Notes: generated from the letters alone by a model not told the origin. A DNA stretch of 26,329 nt from Brevundimonas sp. UBA2388 (GCA_002343425.1 DDSO01000125.1:34577-60905); one strand, 5' to 3'. Shown: positions 7,580 through 15,646, counted from the first letter of the stretch. Translations and numbers: made by a program.

Positions 7580-8193
7580 CGTACGGCCGCCCGGGCGCTG
7601 AAGTCACCCGTGACCGTGCGCCGGTCCGCTGCGGTCGCGATGGTGACGGCCTGCGAAACTTCATTGCCGCGACCGGCCAGTCGCGGATGCCAGACCCGCA
7701 AGGTGGCGGCGCCGGCGGGAATGGCCCTCAGCGTCACGTCGCCGTTCGCCGGCGTCTTGGCCGCCCAGGGCGTATCGACCACCTTGATGTAGGCCAGCAT
7801 CTGATCGTGGATATTGCAGCCAAGGGCCGCCACGCCTGCGGCGGCGAAGGTGTGTGTCCGGCTCTCGTCACGACCGTAGAGTTGAAGCTCGAACCGGTTG
7901 CCCCGCGAGAAGGAATAGACCTGGTGGCGGACCCGGTCGAGGTTGGGGAAAGACACGGTCCCGCCCACCGGAACGACCAGGACATAGGGCTGGAACTGGA
8001 TATCCTGCTGCGACATGCGTAGCGGCCAGGCGAAGCGGATCGCGCCGCGGGGCACGCCGGCGGTCGGATGCACGGTCACGACCGCGTCCTGAACCGGCCG
8101 GCCGGCTGTGTCGCGTACACTGACGGTCAGGTCGCCCGCCATCGCCGGGGAACACAAAACCAGCGCCGCGAGGAGGGCAAAGAGAACACGCAT
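7576..8193 (-). CDS. Secreted cupredoxin-like protein (methylamine-utilization/plastocyanin type)
   Basis: A 205-residue precursor with a clear signal peptide (MRVLFALLAALVLCSPAMAG), so the mature protein is periplasmic. An N-terminal segment (about 21-75) looks like a beta-sandwich of the carboxypeptidase regulatory type. A cupredoxin-like domain follows, with candidate type 1 copper ligands His90 (VRHQVYSF), Cys126, His129 and Met132 (GCNIHDQM). Proteins of this build are often labelled methylamine utilization protein, but no methylamine dehydrogenase genes are here. I take the ATG at 8193 because the signal peptide starts there. The longer reading from 8271 adds a segment without homology. 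It is the first gene of a two-gene unit with the EAL phosphodiesterase and is divergent from the DUF3034 and hemoglobin genes. It may transfer electrons or sense copper or redox state in the envelope. Confidence 0.88.
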   Translation of the reverse strand: MRVLFALLAALVLCSPAMAGDLTVSVRDTAGRPVQDAVVTVHPTAGVPRGAIRFAWPLRMSQQDIQFQPYVLVVPVGGTVSFPNLDRVRHQVYSFSRGNRFELQLYGRDESRTHTFAAAGVAALGCNIHDQMLAYIKVVDTPWAAKTPANGDVTLRAIPAGAATLRVWHPRLAGRGNEVSQAVTIATAADRRTVTGDFSARAAVR

Positions 8194-8231
8194 TGCCCAA
8201 GCTGTACAAAAGCAAGATGAAATCGAAGTAA

Positions 8232-8252
8232 ACTCAAATGCCCGGTTTGAGT
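8232..8252. promoter_or_regulatory. Inverted repeat in the divergent promoter region
   Basis: Perfect 7-base arms ACTCAAA (8232-8238) and TTTGAGT (8246-8252) flank a 7-base spacer. The site lies in the AT-richer 172-base gap between the divergent cupredoxin and DUF3034 genes. A second, wider pair, GAAGTAAA (8225-8232) and TTTACTTC (8305-8312), and a CCAAGCTTGG palindrome (8284-8293) share the gap. The spacing fits a dimeric regulator controlling both directions. The regulator is unknown. Confidence 0.45.
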
Positions 8253-8365
8253 ATTGCAACGCGCGACGCAACCCCAGATATACCCAAGCTTGGCCGTTCG
8301 GGAATTTACTTCAGCTTAACCGTGTTTCCATATCCGGATTCCTAAGGGCGGAGTTGGGGACCAGG

Positions 8366-9250
8366 ATGACTTATCGTGCTTGGGCGCTCGCCCTCTCGAT
8401 CGCCGCGGTCGCCGGCGCTGCCGAGGCGCAATCCCCGATTCCGGACTCCCGCAGCGGCGGGAAGCTGCTGTTGACCGGCGGGGTTTCGACCATTGAGGGG
8501 TCGGGCGGCGGGGGGCTCTCCACCTGGGCCACGATCACCGGCTATGGCGAGGAAGACGGGATCGGCGGCAACGCCCATGTCACGATCGTCGATCTGCCCG
8601 ACTATCAGTTTCGCACAGCCGGGTTGGCGGTCGGTCTGTGGGACCGGGTCGAGCTGTCGGCGGCGCGGCAGGAGTTCGACACGGGCGACACCGGCGCCCT
8701 GCTGGGTCTGGGTCAGGGCTTTACCTTCACCCAGGACGTGATCGGGGTGAAGGTCCGGCTGACCGGCGACGCCGTCTACGATCAGGATACCTGGCTGCCC
8801 CAGATCGCGATCGGCCTGCAGCACAAGTCCAACGACCAAGGCGCGATCATCGCCGCCGTCGGCGGGCAGGATGATCAGGGTACGGATTTCTACATCGCAG
8901 CATCGAAACTGTCTCTGGCGGAGAGCATGCTGGTCAGCGGCACGGTGCGCTGGACCAACGCCAACCAGACGGGATTGCTGGGCTTCGGCGGTGACGCCAA
9001 TGACGATCATGAGGCCCAGTTCGAGGGGTCGGTCGGCTGGCTGCTGAGCCGTAATCTGGTGATCGGCGCCGAATATCGGACCAAGCCGGACAATCTGTCC
9101 TTCGCCGGCGAGGATGACTGGTTCGACATCTATGCAGCCTGGGCGATCAACAAACATGTGTCGGTGACGGCGGCCTGGGCGGATCTGGGCTCGATCGCCA
9201 CCTTTGAGGATCAGCGCGGTCTCTACCTCTCCCTTCAGGCGGGCTTCTGA
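8366..9250 (+). CDS. DUF3034-like outer-membrane protein
   Basis: A 294-residue precursor with a signal peptide (MTYRAWALALSIAAVAGAAEA). The mature part has alternating hydrophobic and polar strands and ends in aromatic LYLSLQAGF, with a C-terminal phenylalanine as in outer-membrane beta-barrels. Recognisable blocks include GGKLLLTGGVSTIEGSGGGG, then QIAIGLQHKSN and VIGAEYRTKPDN. These fit the DUF3034 family, whose function is not known. I chose the ATG at 8366 because the signal peptide begins there after a purine-rich stretch. An upstream ATG at 8108 lies inside the oppositely oriented cupredoxin gene. The stop overlaps the hemoglobin start by one base (TGATG), so the two are coupled. A porin or a scaffold for the exported hemoglobin are both possible. 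Confidence 0.85.
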   Translation: MTYRAWALALSIAAVAGAAEAQSPIPDSRSGGKLLLTGGVSTIEGSGGGGLSTWATITGYGEEDGIGGNAHVTIVDLPDYQFRTAGLAVGLWDRVELSAARQEFDTGDTGALLGLGQGFTFTQDVIGVKVRLTGDAVYDQDTWLPQIAIGLQHKSNDQGAIIAAVGGQDDQGTDFYIAASKLSLAESMLVSGTVRWTNANQTGLLGFGGDANDDHEAQFEGSVGWLLSRNLVIGAEYRTKPDNLSFAGEDDWFDIYAAWAINKHVSVTAAWADLGSIATFEDQRGLYLSLQAGF

Positions 9251-9756
9251 TGATCAGCAAACTGACTTTGGCAGCAGCCACCGCGGCGGCGGCCTGCGCC
9301 CTTCCCGCCATGGCCCAGGACCCGGCGCATCGCCCGGGGGAGGAGGCGGTCGAACCCTATACGGTCGCCGACGCCAATGCGGGCGTCGCCCCGTTCGAGG
9401 GCACGGCCATGCTCGAGGCCTTCAACGGTCGCGAGGGATCGGACCGGATCGTCGACGGGATGCTCGATCGCTCGGTCGCCGATCCCAGAATCGCGGAGAT
9501 CTTCGTCGCGACCGACATGGTGCGGCTGCGCCGGACCCTGAAGGAGCAGTTCTGCTACATCCTGAACGGCGGCTGCGCCTACACGGGCCGGTCGATGCGG
9601 GACGCCCACGACGACATCGGCCTGCAGCCCGCCGACATGGGCGCGCTGGTCGAGCATCTGCAGGACGCCATGGATGCCGAGGGCGTGCCGTTCCGGACGC
9701 AGAACCGCTTCCTCGCCAAGCTGGCGCCGATGCGGCGGGACGTCGTCACGCGCTGA
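9250..9756 (+). CDS. Exported group 1 truncated hemoglobin
   Basis: A 168-residue precursor with a signal peptide (MISKLTLAAATAAAACALPAMA), which is unusual because most bacterial hemoglobins are cytoplasmic. The globin part includes DRIVDGMLDRSVADPRIAEIF (B helix region), TDMVRLRRTLKEQF (E helix), and GRSMRDAHDDIGL, which contains the expected proximal histidine. By eye, against classical group 1 proteins, the B9-B10 Phe-Tyr pair is Met-Leu, E7 is Leu and E10 is Thr, so the distal pocket appears non-polar. Two cysteines in FCYILNGGCAYTGR could form a disulfide in the periplasm. The role may be sensing or handling O2, NO or another heme ligand outside the inner membrane. It is translationally coupled to the DUF3034 gene and divergent from the cupredoxin and EAL genes. 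Confidence 0.87.
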   Translation: MISKLTLAAATAAAACALPAMAQDPAHRPGEEAVEPYTVADANAGVAPFEGTAMLEAFNGREGSDRIVDGMLDRSVADPRIAEIFVATDMVRLRRTLKEQFCYILNGGCAYTGRSMRDAHDDIGLQPADMGALVEHLQDAMDAEGVPFRTQNRFLAKLAPMRRDVVTR

Positions 9757-9779
9757 CACCCGGTCCCGTTCCGCATCGG

Positions 9780-11843
9780 CTAGAACCGCGAGGTCAGGGT
9801 CAGCCTGGCGTTCAACGGCGCGCCGGTGGAGATGTTGAAGTTGTTGTGGGCGTCGGAGAAATACGTCGTGTCGAGCAGGTTCTCGATATTGAGCTGAAGC
9901 TGGACGGTGTCGCTGACCCGATAGTAGACGGCGGCGTCGACACGGGTAAAGGCGGGTAGCCGGGTGGTGGTGGCGGAGGTCCGGATAGCCGCAAACTGGC
10001 TGGACTGGTGGATTACGCCGAGGCCGAAGCCCAGCCGGCGACTGACGTCGTAGCGGTTCCAGACGCTGAACTGTTGCTTCGGTGTCTGCGCCAGTCGAAC
10101 CGAGTCATTTCCCTGCAGCCGGGCATCCAGCCATGAATAGCCGCCGCTGATCTGCCAGTTCGACCGCACACGCCCGGTCAGCGCCAGTTCGACCCCCCCG
10201 GTGCGGGTTTCGCCGACGTTGATGGTGACCGTCGGGTTCAGCGGGTCCGGTGTCGTGGCATTGGTGCGGTCCAGCCTGAATACGGCCGCGGTGAAATTCA
10301 GGTCGGGCCGGATGTCCCATTTGGCCCCGATCTCGTGGTTGGTGAATTCCTCCGGTTCGAGATTCTGCTGGGTCGTGGTCAGGCTGAGGAACTGGTCACC
10401 CGAACGCGGCAGGAATGACTGGCTATAGCTGCCATAGATGGAGACGTTCGACCGCGGCTTGTAGATCAGGCCGAGGCGCGGCGAGACTTTCTCGTCCGTA
10501 CGGGCGAAGCGGCGGTCCGGATTCGGCTGGAGGTCAACACCGTCGATGTCGAAGCGGTCGTAGCGCAGGCCGGCGACGATCTCGAACCGGTCGCCGAGAC
10601 TGATCTGGTCCTGCACATAGACCGAGACGGCCTCCACATTCGAGACCGTGTCGCGGCTCAGCGCCGGGAAGGTAACCGTCGGAAACACCGGATTGGCGAG
10701 GTTGAACGTCGTGTTGGACAGGACGCCGTTGCGCCGTTGGTTGGCCGAGTCCTGAACGCCGTATTCGAGGCCAACCAGGACCTTGTGTTCCATGCCGCCC
10801 ACGGAGTTCTCCCAGACCAGATTGCCCTGGATCAGCAGGTTTTGCCGGTCGGTGGGATCGGTGTAGGCCGAGAACGGAACCGTGCCATTCTGCGCCGTGG
10901 CGGACCCGTTGGCGAAGACGTTGGTATAGAGTTTGTCGTAGTCCCCGTAGAGGACCGTGGCCGAGACTTGGACGTTGTCCGCCAGTGCGCCGTCCAGCCG
11001 CAACTTAACGATACTGGCCTCAAGCGTGGTTCGGTTCACGCCCGGCACGCCGAAGAACCGGTCGCGGTAGCCGGTGATGGGGGCTCCGCCCAGGGAGGGG
11101 ATGCCGCGATCCGTGACGCGGTCATCGTTGACATATTCGTACGATAGTCCGGCCTGCCAACCGGCCCCGAGGTCGATGGCCACATACGGATTCACCGCAT
11201 ATCGCTCGCCCTCGAAGAAGTCCCGGTGATTGTCGAGGTTTTCATAGACGGAGTTGATCCGGAAGGCTGCGCTGTCGCCGAGCGGGGTGTTGATGTCCGC
11301 CGAGACGTCCCAGGCGCCGAAGCTGCTGGCGCTTGCCCGCCCGCTCGCCGAAAAGCCTCCGGCGCTGGGCGTTTTCTGCACGCGGTTGATGATGCCGCCT
11401 CCGCCGCCCCGCCCGAAGATCAGCGCATAGGGCCCCTTCAGCACCTCGACCCGATCCAGATTGTACAGGCCCCGGAAATACTGGACGTCGTCCCGAACGC
11501 CGTCGAGGAAGAAGTCGGCGGTGGTGTTCTGGCCCCGGAGGGTGATCTGGTCGCGATTGCCCTCGCCCTGGCCGACCGTGGTTCCGGGCACATAGCGCAG
11601 GACGTCGCCGAGGCTGTGCAGCGCCTGATCGTCGAGTTGCGCCCGCGTCACCACATTGACCGTCTGTGGCACGTCAATCAGCGGGGTGTCGGTCCGGGTC
11701 GCGGTGACGGAATCGAGCGCGATATATCCCCGGCTCTGGCCCGTCACGATGATGGGCGCCAGCTGTGTCGCGGGCTCTTCTTCAGCCCATGCCGTGACCG
11801 GTGTCGCCATGGCGAGGGAGGCTGAAACCAGAAGGATACGCAT
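9780..11843 (-). CDS. TonB-dependent siderophore receptor
   Basis: A 687-residue outer-membrane receptor. A signal peptide (MRILLVSASLAMATPVTAWA) is followed by a TonB-box-like segment (APIIVTGQSRG), then a plug domain with TDTPLIDVPQTVNVVTRAQL, LRYVPGTTVGQGEGNRDQITLRG and VEVLKGPYALIFGRGGGGGIIN, then a 22-strand-type barrel ending in LTLTSRF. The plug sequence fits siderophore receptors, closest in style to catecholate or ferrichrome types (Fiu/FhuE-like). The substrate cannot be settled. A Fur-box-like palindrome about 40 bases upstream implies iron repression. The gene is convergent with the hemoglobin gene, leaving a gap of 23 bases. No siderophore synthesis genes are visible in the window. 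Confidence 0.95.
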   Translation of the reverse strand: MRILLVSASLAMATPVTAWAEEEPATQLAPIIVTGQSRGYIALDSVTATRTDTPLIDVPQTVNVVTRAQLDDQALHSLGDVLRYVPGTTVGQGEGNRDQITLRGQNTTADFFLDGVRDDVQYFRGLYNLDRVEVLKGPYALIFGRGGGGGIINRVQKTPSAGGFSASGRASASSFGAWDVSADINTPLGDSAAFRINSVYENLDNHRDFFEGERYAVNPYVAIDLGAGWQAGLSYEYVNDDRVTDRGIPSLGGAPITGYRDRFFGVPGVNRTTLEASIVKLRLDGALADNVQVSATVLYGDYDKLYTNVFANGSATAQNGTVPFSAYTDPTDRQNLLIQGNLVWENSVGGMEHKVLVGLEYGVQDSANQRRNGVLSNTTFNLANPVFPTVTFPALSRDTVSNVEAVSVYVQDQISLGDRFEIVAGLRYDRFDIDGVDLQPNPDRRFARTDEKVSPRLGLIYKPRSNVSIYGSYSQSFLPRSGDQFLSLTTTQQNLEPEEFTNHEIGAKWDIRPDLNFTAAVFRLDRTNATTPDPLNPTVTINVGETRTGGVELALTGRVRSNWQISGGYSWLDARLQGNDSVRLAQTPKQQFSVWNRYDVSRRLGFGLGVIHQSSQFAAIRTSATTTRLPAFTRVDAAVYYRVSDTVQLQLNIENLLDTTYFSDAHNNFNISTGAPLNARLTLTSRF

Positions 11844-11882
11844 CGGGAAGTGACCGCACTGTCATTGAAAGGACGATCTCAA

Positions 11883-11903
11883 TAATGCGACACATTCTCA
11901 TTA
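11883..11903. promoter_or_regulatory. Fur-box-like palindrome upstream of the siderophore receptor
   Basis: A 21-base inverted repeat with arms TAATGnGA and TCnCATTA around a 5-base centre. It lies 40 bases upstream of the TonB receptor ATG (minus strand) in an AT-rich island within GC-rich DNA. The AT-rich composition and inverted symmetry match Fur operators. Iron-responsive repression is the expected effect. Confidence 0.6.
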
Positions 11904-11978
11904 GCAACAGGAAACCGCCGCCTCGCGGAGCGGCCCCCGGGGGGGCTGACTGTCGCGGTCAAAGCGCTCCGTGATCGC

Positions 11979-12358
11979 TCAGTAGACGTCCCGGCGATAG
12001 CGCGCCGACACGGCGAGATCGAGCAATGGTCGCCGCCGAGGACCGCCCTCAGCGCCTCGTGCACACCCTTCGAAATGCCTTCCAAGCTGCCGCAGACGAG
12101 GATCGCCGCGCCGCGCTCGACCCGGTCGGACAGGTCCGCAGCGTGTTCCGCGATCGGGCCCCGTCCCGCGGCCCTCAGCTCGGCGGGTTCCGGGTCACCC
12201 AGAAGCGCCACGCGGGCGGAGGTCCCTGAGTCGGAAAGGCTGCGCGCAGTCATCCATGCCAGCTCCTCGGCGAGCCCGGTCTGGCTGGCGAAGGCGACCA
12301 GCAGCCACAGGCCGACGGCGACAGCCGCTCAGAGCCAGCGAACAGGGTCGTGGGTCAC
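11979..12358 (-). pseudogene. Remnant of a flavodoxin-type NADPH reductase (internal deletion, stop, frameshift)
   Basis: Reading begins at a GTG (12358) that overlaps the apbE stop (GTGA). Codon 10 is TGA (12331-12329). The same frame then gives a hydrophobic stretch and a flavodoxin start (LVAFASQTGLAEELAWMTARSL). It passes directly into the C-terminal NADPH-binding part (VERGAAILVCGSLEGISKGVHEALRAVLGG) of a diflavin reductase. The rest of the flavodoxin domain and all of the FAD domain are missing. Near 12027 a one-base loss shifts the frame. In the other frame the sequence continues as LLDLAVSARYRRDVY and stops at 11979, the usual ending of CysJ-type and PepSY-linked flavoproteins. The parent enzyme probably reduced ferric siderophores or heme-related substrates at the inner membrane. 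The gene is almost certainly dead. Confidence 0.8.
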
Positions 12359-13455
12359 GCGCCCTCGGACAGCATGGCAGTGAAGGCGGGGGTGACAGTC
12401 TCGATCATGCCGTCGCCGGTCCGCACCACGATGGCGGCGGCGATGTTCATCGCGGTGGCGAAGGCCGGACCTTCCACGGGGCCCATGACCGTGAGGGCAG
12501 TGGCCATGGCGTCTGCGTACATCGCCGTTTCGGCCAGGACGGTGACGGAGGCGACGCCGTTCTCGACCGGTCGGCCGGTCCGCCCATCGATGGTGTGGCT
12601 GTAGGTCTGGCCATAGACCTCGTAGTTTCGCACCCAGTCGCCGGAGGTGGCGCAGGCCATATCGAACAGGGCGGCGACGGCGGGCGGACCCGGGGCGCCG
12701 GGCGCCTGCTGCAGGTCGGCCCACCAAGGCATGAAATCCGGCTTGACGCCCGCGCCGCGCAACTCGCCGCCTATCTCGACCAGATGATGGGTCGCACCCA
12801 TGCCGGTCAGGCGCTCGGAGACGCGATCGACGGCGTGCCCCTTGGCGATGCCGGACAGGTCCAGCTTGACGCCGCCCAGCTGCTGCACTGCTCGGGCTTC
12901 GCGGTTGAAGCGGACGACGCCCCAGCCCGACAGGGCGCGGGCCGCCTCGATCTCTTCCTCGAAGGGCACGGTCGGACCGGTTCCGAAGCCGTTGAGCGGG
13001 CGGGGGCCGGGCGGGCCGAAGCCCCACAGATCGACCAGCGCTCCCAGCGCCGGATCGACGGCGCCGTTGGTGTCGTCGGCCAGATCCATGGCTCTGTTGA
13101 GCAGCTCCCAGAACGGCTCCGACACGGCCCAGAAGCCGGGAGGGGCGGCGTTGAGGCGCGAGAGTTCCGACTTCGGATCCCAATGGCTGAACAGGGCGAT
13201 GATCCGGGCCAGCTCGTCCTCGATGGCCGCCTGGAAGGCGGCGCGGTCAAGGGCTGGCGGCGGGATCAAACGCACAGACCAAGTCGAGCCCATGGTCTCT
13301 CCCGCGAAGTCCCAGATGTGGGCGCCCGGCGGCCGGGACGGCTTGCGGCCGTGGGTCGGGATCAGGACGCGGTTCTCCGGACGCGGCGCGGCCTCCCCGC
13401 CCACGATCAGCGAGGGCGGAGCGATGCTGGTCGGTCCGTAGCCGGCGCCCGTCAT
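12355..13455 (-). CDS. apbE: FAD:protein FMN transferase, ApbE family
   Basis: A 366-residue ApbE protein, which transfers FMN from FAD onto a threonine of a target flavoprotein using magnesium. Motifs seen are AGETMGSTWSVRL, ALVDLWGFGP, VKLDLSGIAKGHAVDRV, VEIGGELRG, SGDWVRNYE, YSHTIDGRTGRPV and AMYADAMATAL. All are consistent with a working enzyme. The first 48 or so residues are a proline-rich extension without a signal peptide or lipobox, so it may act in the cytoplasm, unlike many exported ApbE proteins. It overlaps a 54-residue upstream ORF (ATGA) and the downstream reductase remnant (GTGA), which makes it the middle of a former iron-linked operon. Since the reductase partner is broken, its present target is unclear. 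Confidence 0.93.
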   Translation of the reverse strand: MTGAGYGPTSIAPPSLIVGGEAAPRPENRVLIPTHGRKPSRPPGAHIWDFAGETMGSTWSVRLIPPPALDRAAFQAAIEDELARIIALFSHWDPKSELSRLNAAPPGFWAVSEPFWELLNRAMDLADDTNGAVDPALGALVDLWGFGPPGPRPLNGFGTGPTVPFEEEIEAARALSGWGVVRFNREARAVQQLGGVKLDLSGIAKGHAVDRVSERLTGMGATHHLVEIGGELRGAGVKPDFMPWWADLQQAPGAPGPPAVAALFDMACATSGDWVRNYEVYGQTYSHTIDGRTGRPVENGVASVTVLAETAMYADAMATALTVMGPVEGPAFATAMNIAAAIVVRTGDGMIETVTPAFTAMLSEGA

Positions 13456-13616
13456 GGCAGGCTGTCTCCGACGCCGTCGCCCTGCAGGCTGCAGGCCTGC
13501 TGCCCGAGCCTGAATGACCGCGCGACGTCGAACGCGGTCTTCGGCATCCTCAAGGGCCTTGCTGCGGGAGAGGCGACAGTCACCTTACGGCTTCTGCCGA
13601 GTTTGCGAACGATCAT
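13452..13616 (-). CDS. Small unexplained ORF between TonB receptor and apbE
   Basis: A possible 54-residue basic protein starting MIVRKLGRSRKVTV. It fills most of the 181-base gap between the TonB receptor stop and the apbE start. Its stop overlaps the apbE start (ATGA), the same style as the other junctions in this operon. It has no signal peptide, no membrane segment and no family that I recognise, and no good ribosome binding site is visible. It may be a real small coupling ORF, or the last trace of a larger gene lost from the eroding operon. Confidence 0.25.
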   Translation of the reverse strand: MIVRKLGRSRKVTVASPAARPLRMPKTAFDVARSFRLGQQACSLQGDGVGDSLP

Positions 13617-13636
13617 CAATGGCCGGTAGCCGGGAC

Positions 13637-15646
13637 TCAGCGCGATAGCCGGACGCCGAGACTGAAGGTGCGGGGCGGGCCGAAGCCGGCGACACCCGTG
13701 GCGGTCTCCGAGACTTCTACCTCCGCATCGAACAGGTTGTCGGCGGCGAACCACAGGGTCGCCGAGGGAGACGCCGACCATTCGGCGCGCAGATCGGCCG
13801 TCACGGCGGCCTCGAGAACCCGGCTGTTGAGATCGTCCTCGAACCGGCTGCTTTCCCAGCGCAGATCCGCGGCCAGGGAGAGCCGGTCGACAGGGCGCCA
13901 GTCCACGCCGGTCGTGGCGCTCCAATCGGGCGCCTGGGCGGGACGCAGTCCGGTCAGCTGAGGGGCGAGGACGCCACCGTCGAGTTGGGCATCCGTGAGC
14001 GACAGGGCTGCGCGGACCGACAGCGCGTCGCTGACCTCGAAGCGTCCGTCGATCTCCAGCCCGGTCGCTTCAATAGTCCCGGCGTTCATGCGCTGGCGCA
14101 GCACGCCGCCGGCGGGCACGAAACCGGCGCGAGGGAAGACGCCGGGGCCGACGCCGGTCGTGACATTGACGATCGCGTCCTTGATCTCGTTCCAGAACAC
14201 CGTTGCGGTAAGGGAAGCCCGCTCGCCGGTCCATGCCCAACCGGCCTCCACGCCGGTCAGCTGCTCGGGCTCCAGCGCCGCATTGGCCTCGGTCAGGTCG
14301 TTGCCCACGCGGAACGGGCGGTGCAGCTCATTCAGGGTGGCCGGCCGGAAGCCGGTGTAGGCGGCCAGCCGTAACGCTTGGTCCGCCGCGATCTCGCGCC
14401 GGACGCCCAAACGGGCGCTGACGACCTCGCCAGAGCGATCCGGATCGGTCTCATCCAGTGTCGGCAGACCTGTGGACAGGTCGGGCTCGAGTCGGCGGCC
14501 GCTCTCATTGCGCCACTGGTCGATGCGGAGGCCGCCCGCGATCAGCCACGGGCCGATGGAGGATGACCCCTCGGCATAGGCGCCGACGACCGAGGTTTCG
14601 CCGCCAGCGACGCGGTCGCGGGTGAAGGCACCGGCCATGTAGCGGAAGCGTTCGCGGGTCTCGCCCTCGTTGAAGCGGGCGTCGGCGCCGAGTTCCCATT
14701 CGGCCCGACCGATGCCCGACACCGTGGTGCGGCGCAGGGCGGCGTTGAGGCCCCAGCCGGTCGCGGGAGTCTCGAACTGGTCGTTGGCAGGCGTGGTCGT
14801 CGCGCGGTCGGCGGCGACGGCGACCGAGGTGTTGGCCAGGTCGCTTTCCCGGCGCCAGGCCTGCAGCCGCCAACCGAGCCGATCGGCGCGTGAGCCTGCG
14901 ACCGCTGTTGCGGAGAGCAGGTTACCGCTGGCGGTCGCCCGGGCGCCGGCGAGGCCGGAACCGCGGTCCTCGTCGAAGGCGGCGGCGCGCAGGGAGATCA
15001 CGGCGTCGGCGACAGGCAAGTCGGCCCGCAGGACTGCGCTGCGGACCTCAAGGTCGAGCGGCGTGTCGGCGGCGCCCGCGGCGGCGCCCCGGACCGGGAC
15101 ATGTCCGTCGCGGGTTTCGTACAGGCCGGAAGCGACGAACCGGACGGGACCGGCGGTCGCCGTGCCAGAGGCCGACACTCGGCCGCCGCCGTCGGCGATG
15201 GAGGCGTCAAGCACAGCGCCGTCGTCCCGTTCCCACAAGCTGATGACGCCGGTCAGGGCGCCGGCGCCGTATGGCCCGGCCCCCGAGCCGCGCACGATAT
15301 CGAGGCCGGACAGACTTTCGGTCGGGACCTGCGACCAGATCACCCAGCCGCCGAACGGGTCGTTCAGGGGCACTCCGTCCAGGGTGACAAGGGTCCGTCC
15401 CGCGCCGGACGGTGCGATGGCGCGCAGACTGATTCCCTGTGTGGTCGGATTGGCGGACAGGCTGGAGGTGCGACGGAACAGGGAGACGGCCGGGACAGAG
15501 GCCAGGGCCTCGTCGAGGCGCTGTTCAGCGTGCAGGTCGGCCTCGGCCAGCCGGATGACCGCGAAGGCGGCTTCCCCGGCAGCGGGCGGCAAGCGCGCGG
15601 CGGTGACGGTGACCTCAGGGAGTTCGGGCGGGGGGAGCTGGATCAT
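13637..15646 (-). CDS. TonB-dependent receptor lacking a visible signal peptide
   Basis: 669 residues. A TonB-box-like segment (LPEVTVTAARLP) appears within the first 20 residues, followed by a plug domain (LDEALASVPAVSLFRR, TQGISLRAIAPSGAGRTLVTLDGVPLNDPFGG, LDIVRGSGAGPYGAGALTG) and a long barrel with ATLNELHRPFRVGN. It resembles the vitamin B12/heavy-metal group of receptors. The protein starts at MIQLPPPELPEV, the sequence usually found just after signal peptide cleavage. The ATG overlaps the stop of the mpl-like gene (ATGA), and the in-frame codons upstream do not encode a hydrophobic leader. As written the protein would stay in the cytoplasm, so it is probably a truncated, non-functional receptor. 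Its neighbours are apbE and a broken reductase, which fits loss of a whole uptake system. The barrel reading frame is intact, so the loss may be recent. Confidence 0.85.
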   Translation of the reverse strand: MIQLPPPELPEVTVTAARLPPAAGEAAFAVIRLAEADLHAEQRLDEALASVPAVSLFRRTSSLSANPTTQGISLRAIAPSGAGRTLVTLDGVPLNDPFGGWVIWSQVPTESLSGLDIVRGSGAGPYGAGALTGVISLWERDDGAVLDASIADGGGRVSASGTATAGPVRFVASGLYETRDGHVPVRGAAAGAADTPLDLEVRSAVLRADLPVADAVISLRAAAFDEDRGSGLAGARATASGNLLSATAVAGSRADRLGWRLQAWRRESDLANTSVAVAADRATTTPANDQFETPATGWGLNAALRRTTVSGIGRAEWELGADARFNEGETRERFRYMAGAFTRDRVAGGETSVVGAYAEGSSSIGPWLIAGGLRIDQWRNESGRRLEPDLSTGLPTLDETDPDRSGEVVSARLGVRREIAADQALRLAAYTGFRPATLNELHRPFRVGNDLTEANAALEPEQLTGVEAGWAWTGERASLTATVFWNEIKDAIVNVTTGVGPGVFPRAGFVPAGGVLRQRMNAGTIEATGLEIDGRFEVSDALSVRAALSLTDAQLDGGVLAPQLTGLRPAQAPDWSATTGVDWRPVDRLSLAADLRWESSRFEDDLNSRVLEAAVTADLRAEWSASPSATLWFAADNLFDAEVEVSETATGVAGFGPPRTFSLGVRLSR

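Noticed and set aside
8108..8365. N-terminal extension of the DUF3034 gene
   Set aside because: It overlaps the divergent cupredoxin gene and its promoter region, and the signal peptide starts at 8366.
11879..12253. Intact 124-residue protein in the reductase remnant
   Set aside because: The C-terminal frame is out of register with the family ending, which continues in another frame. The segment is a broken gene.
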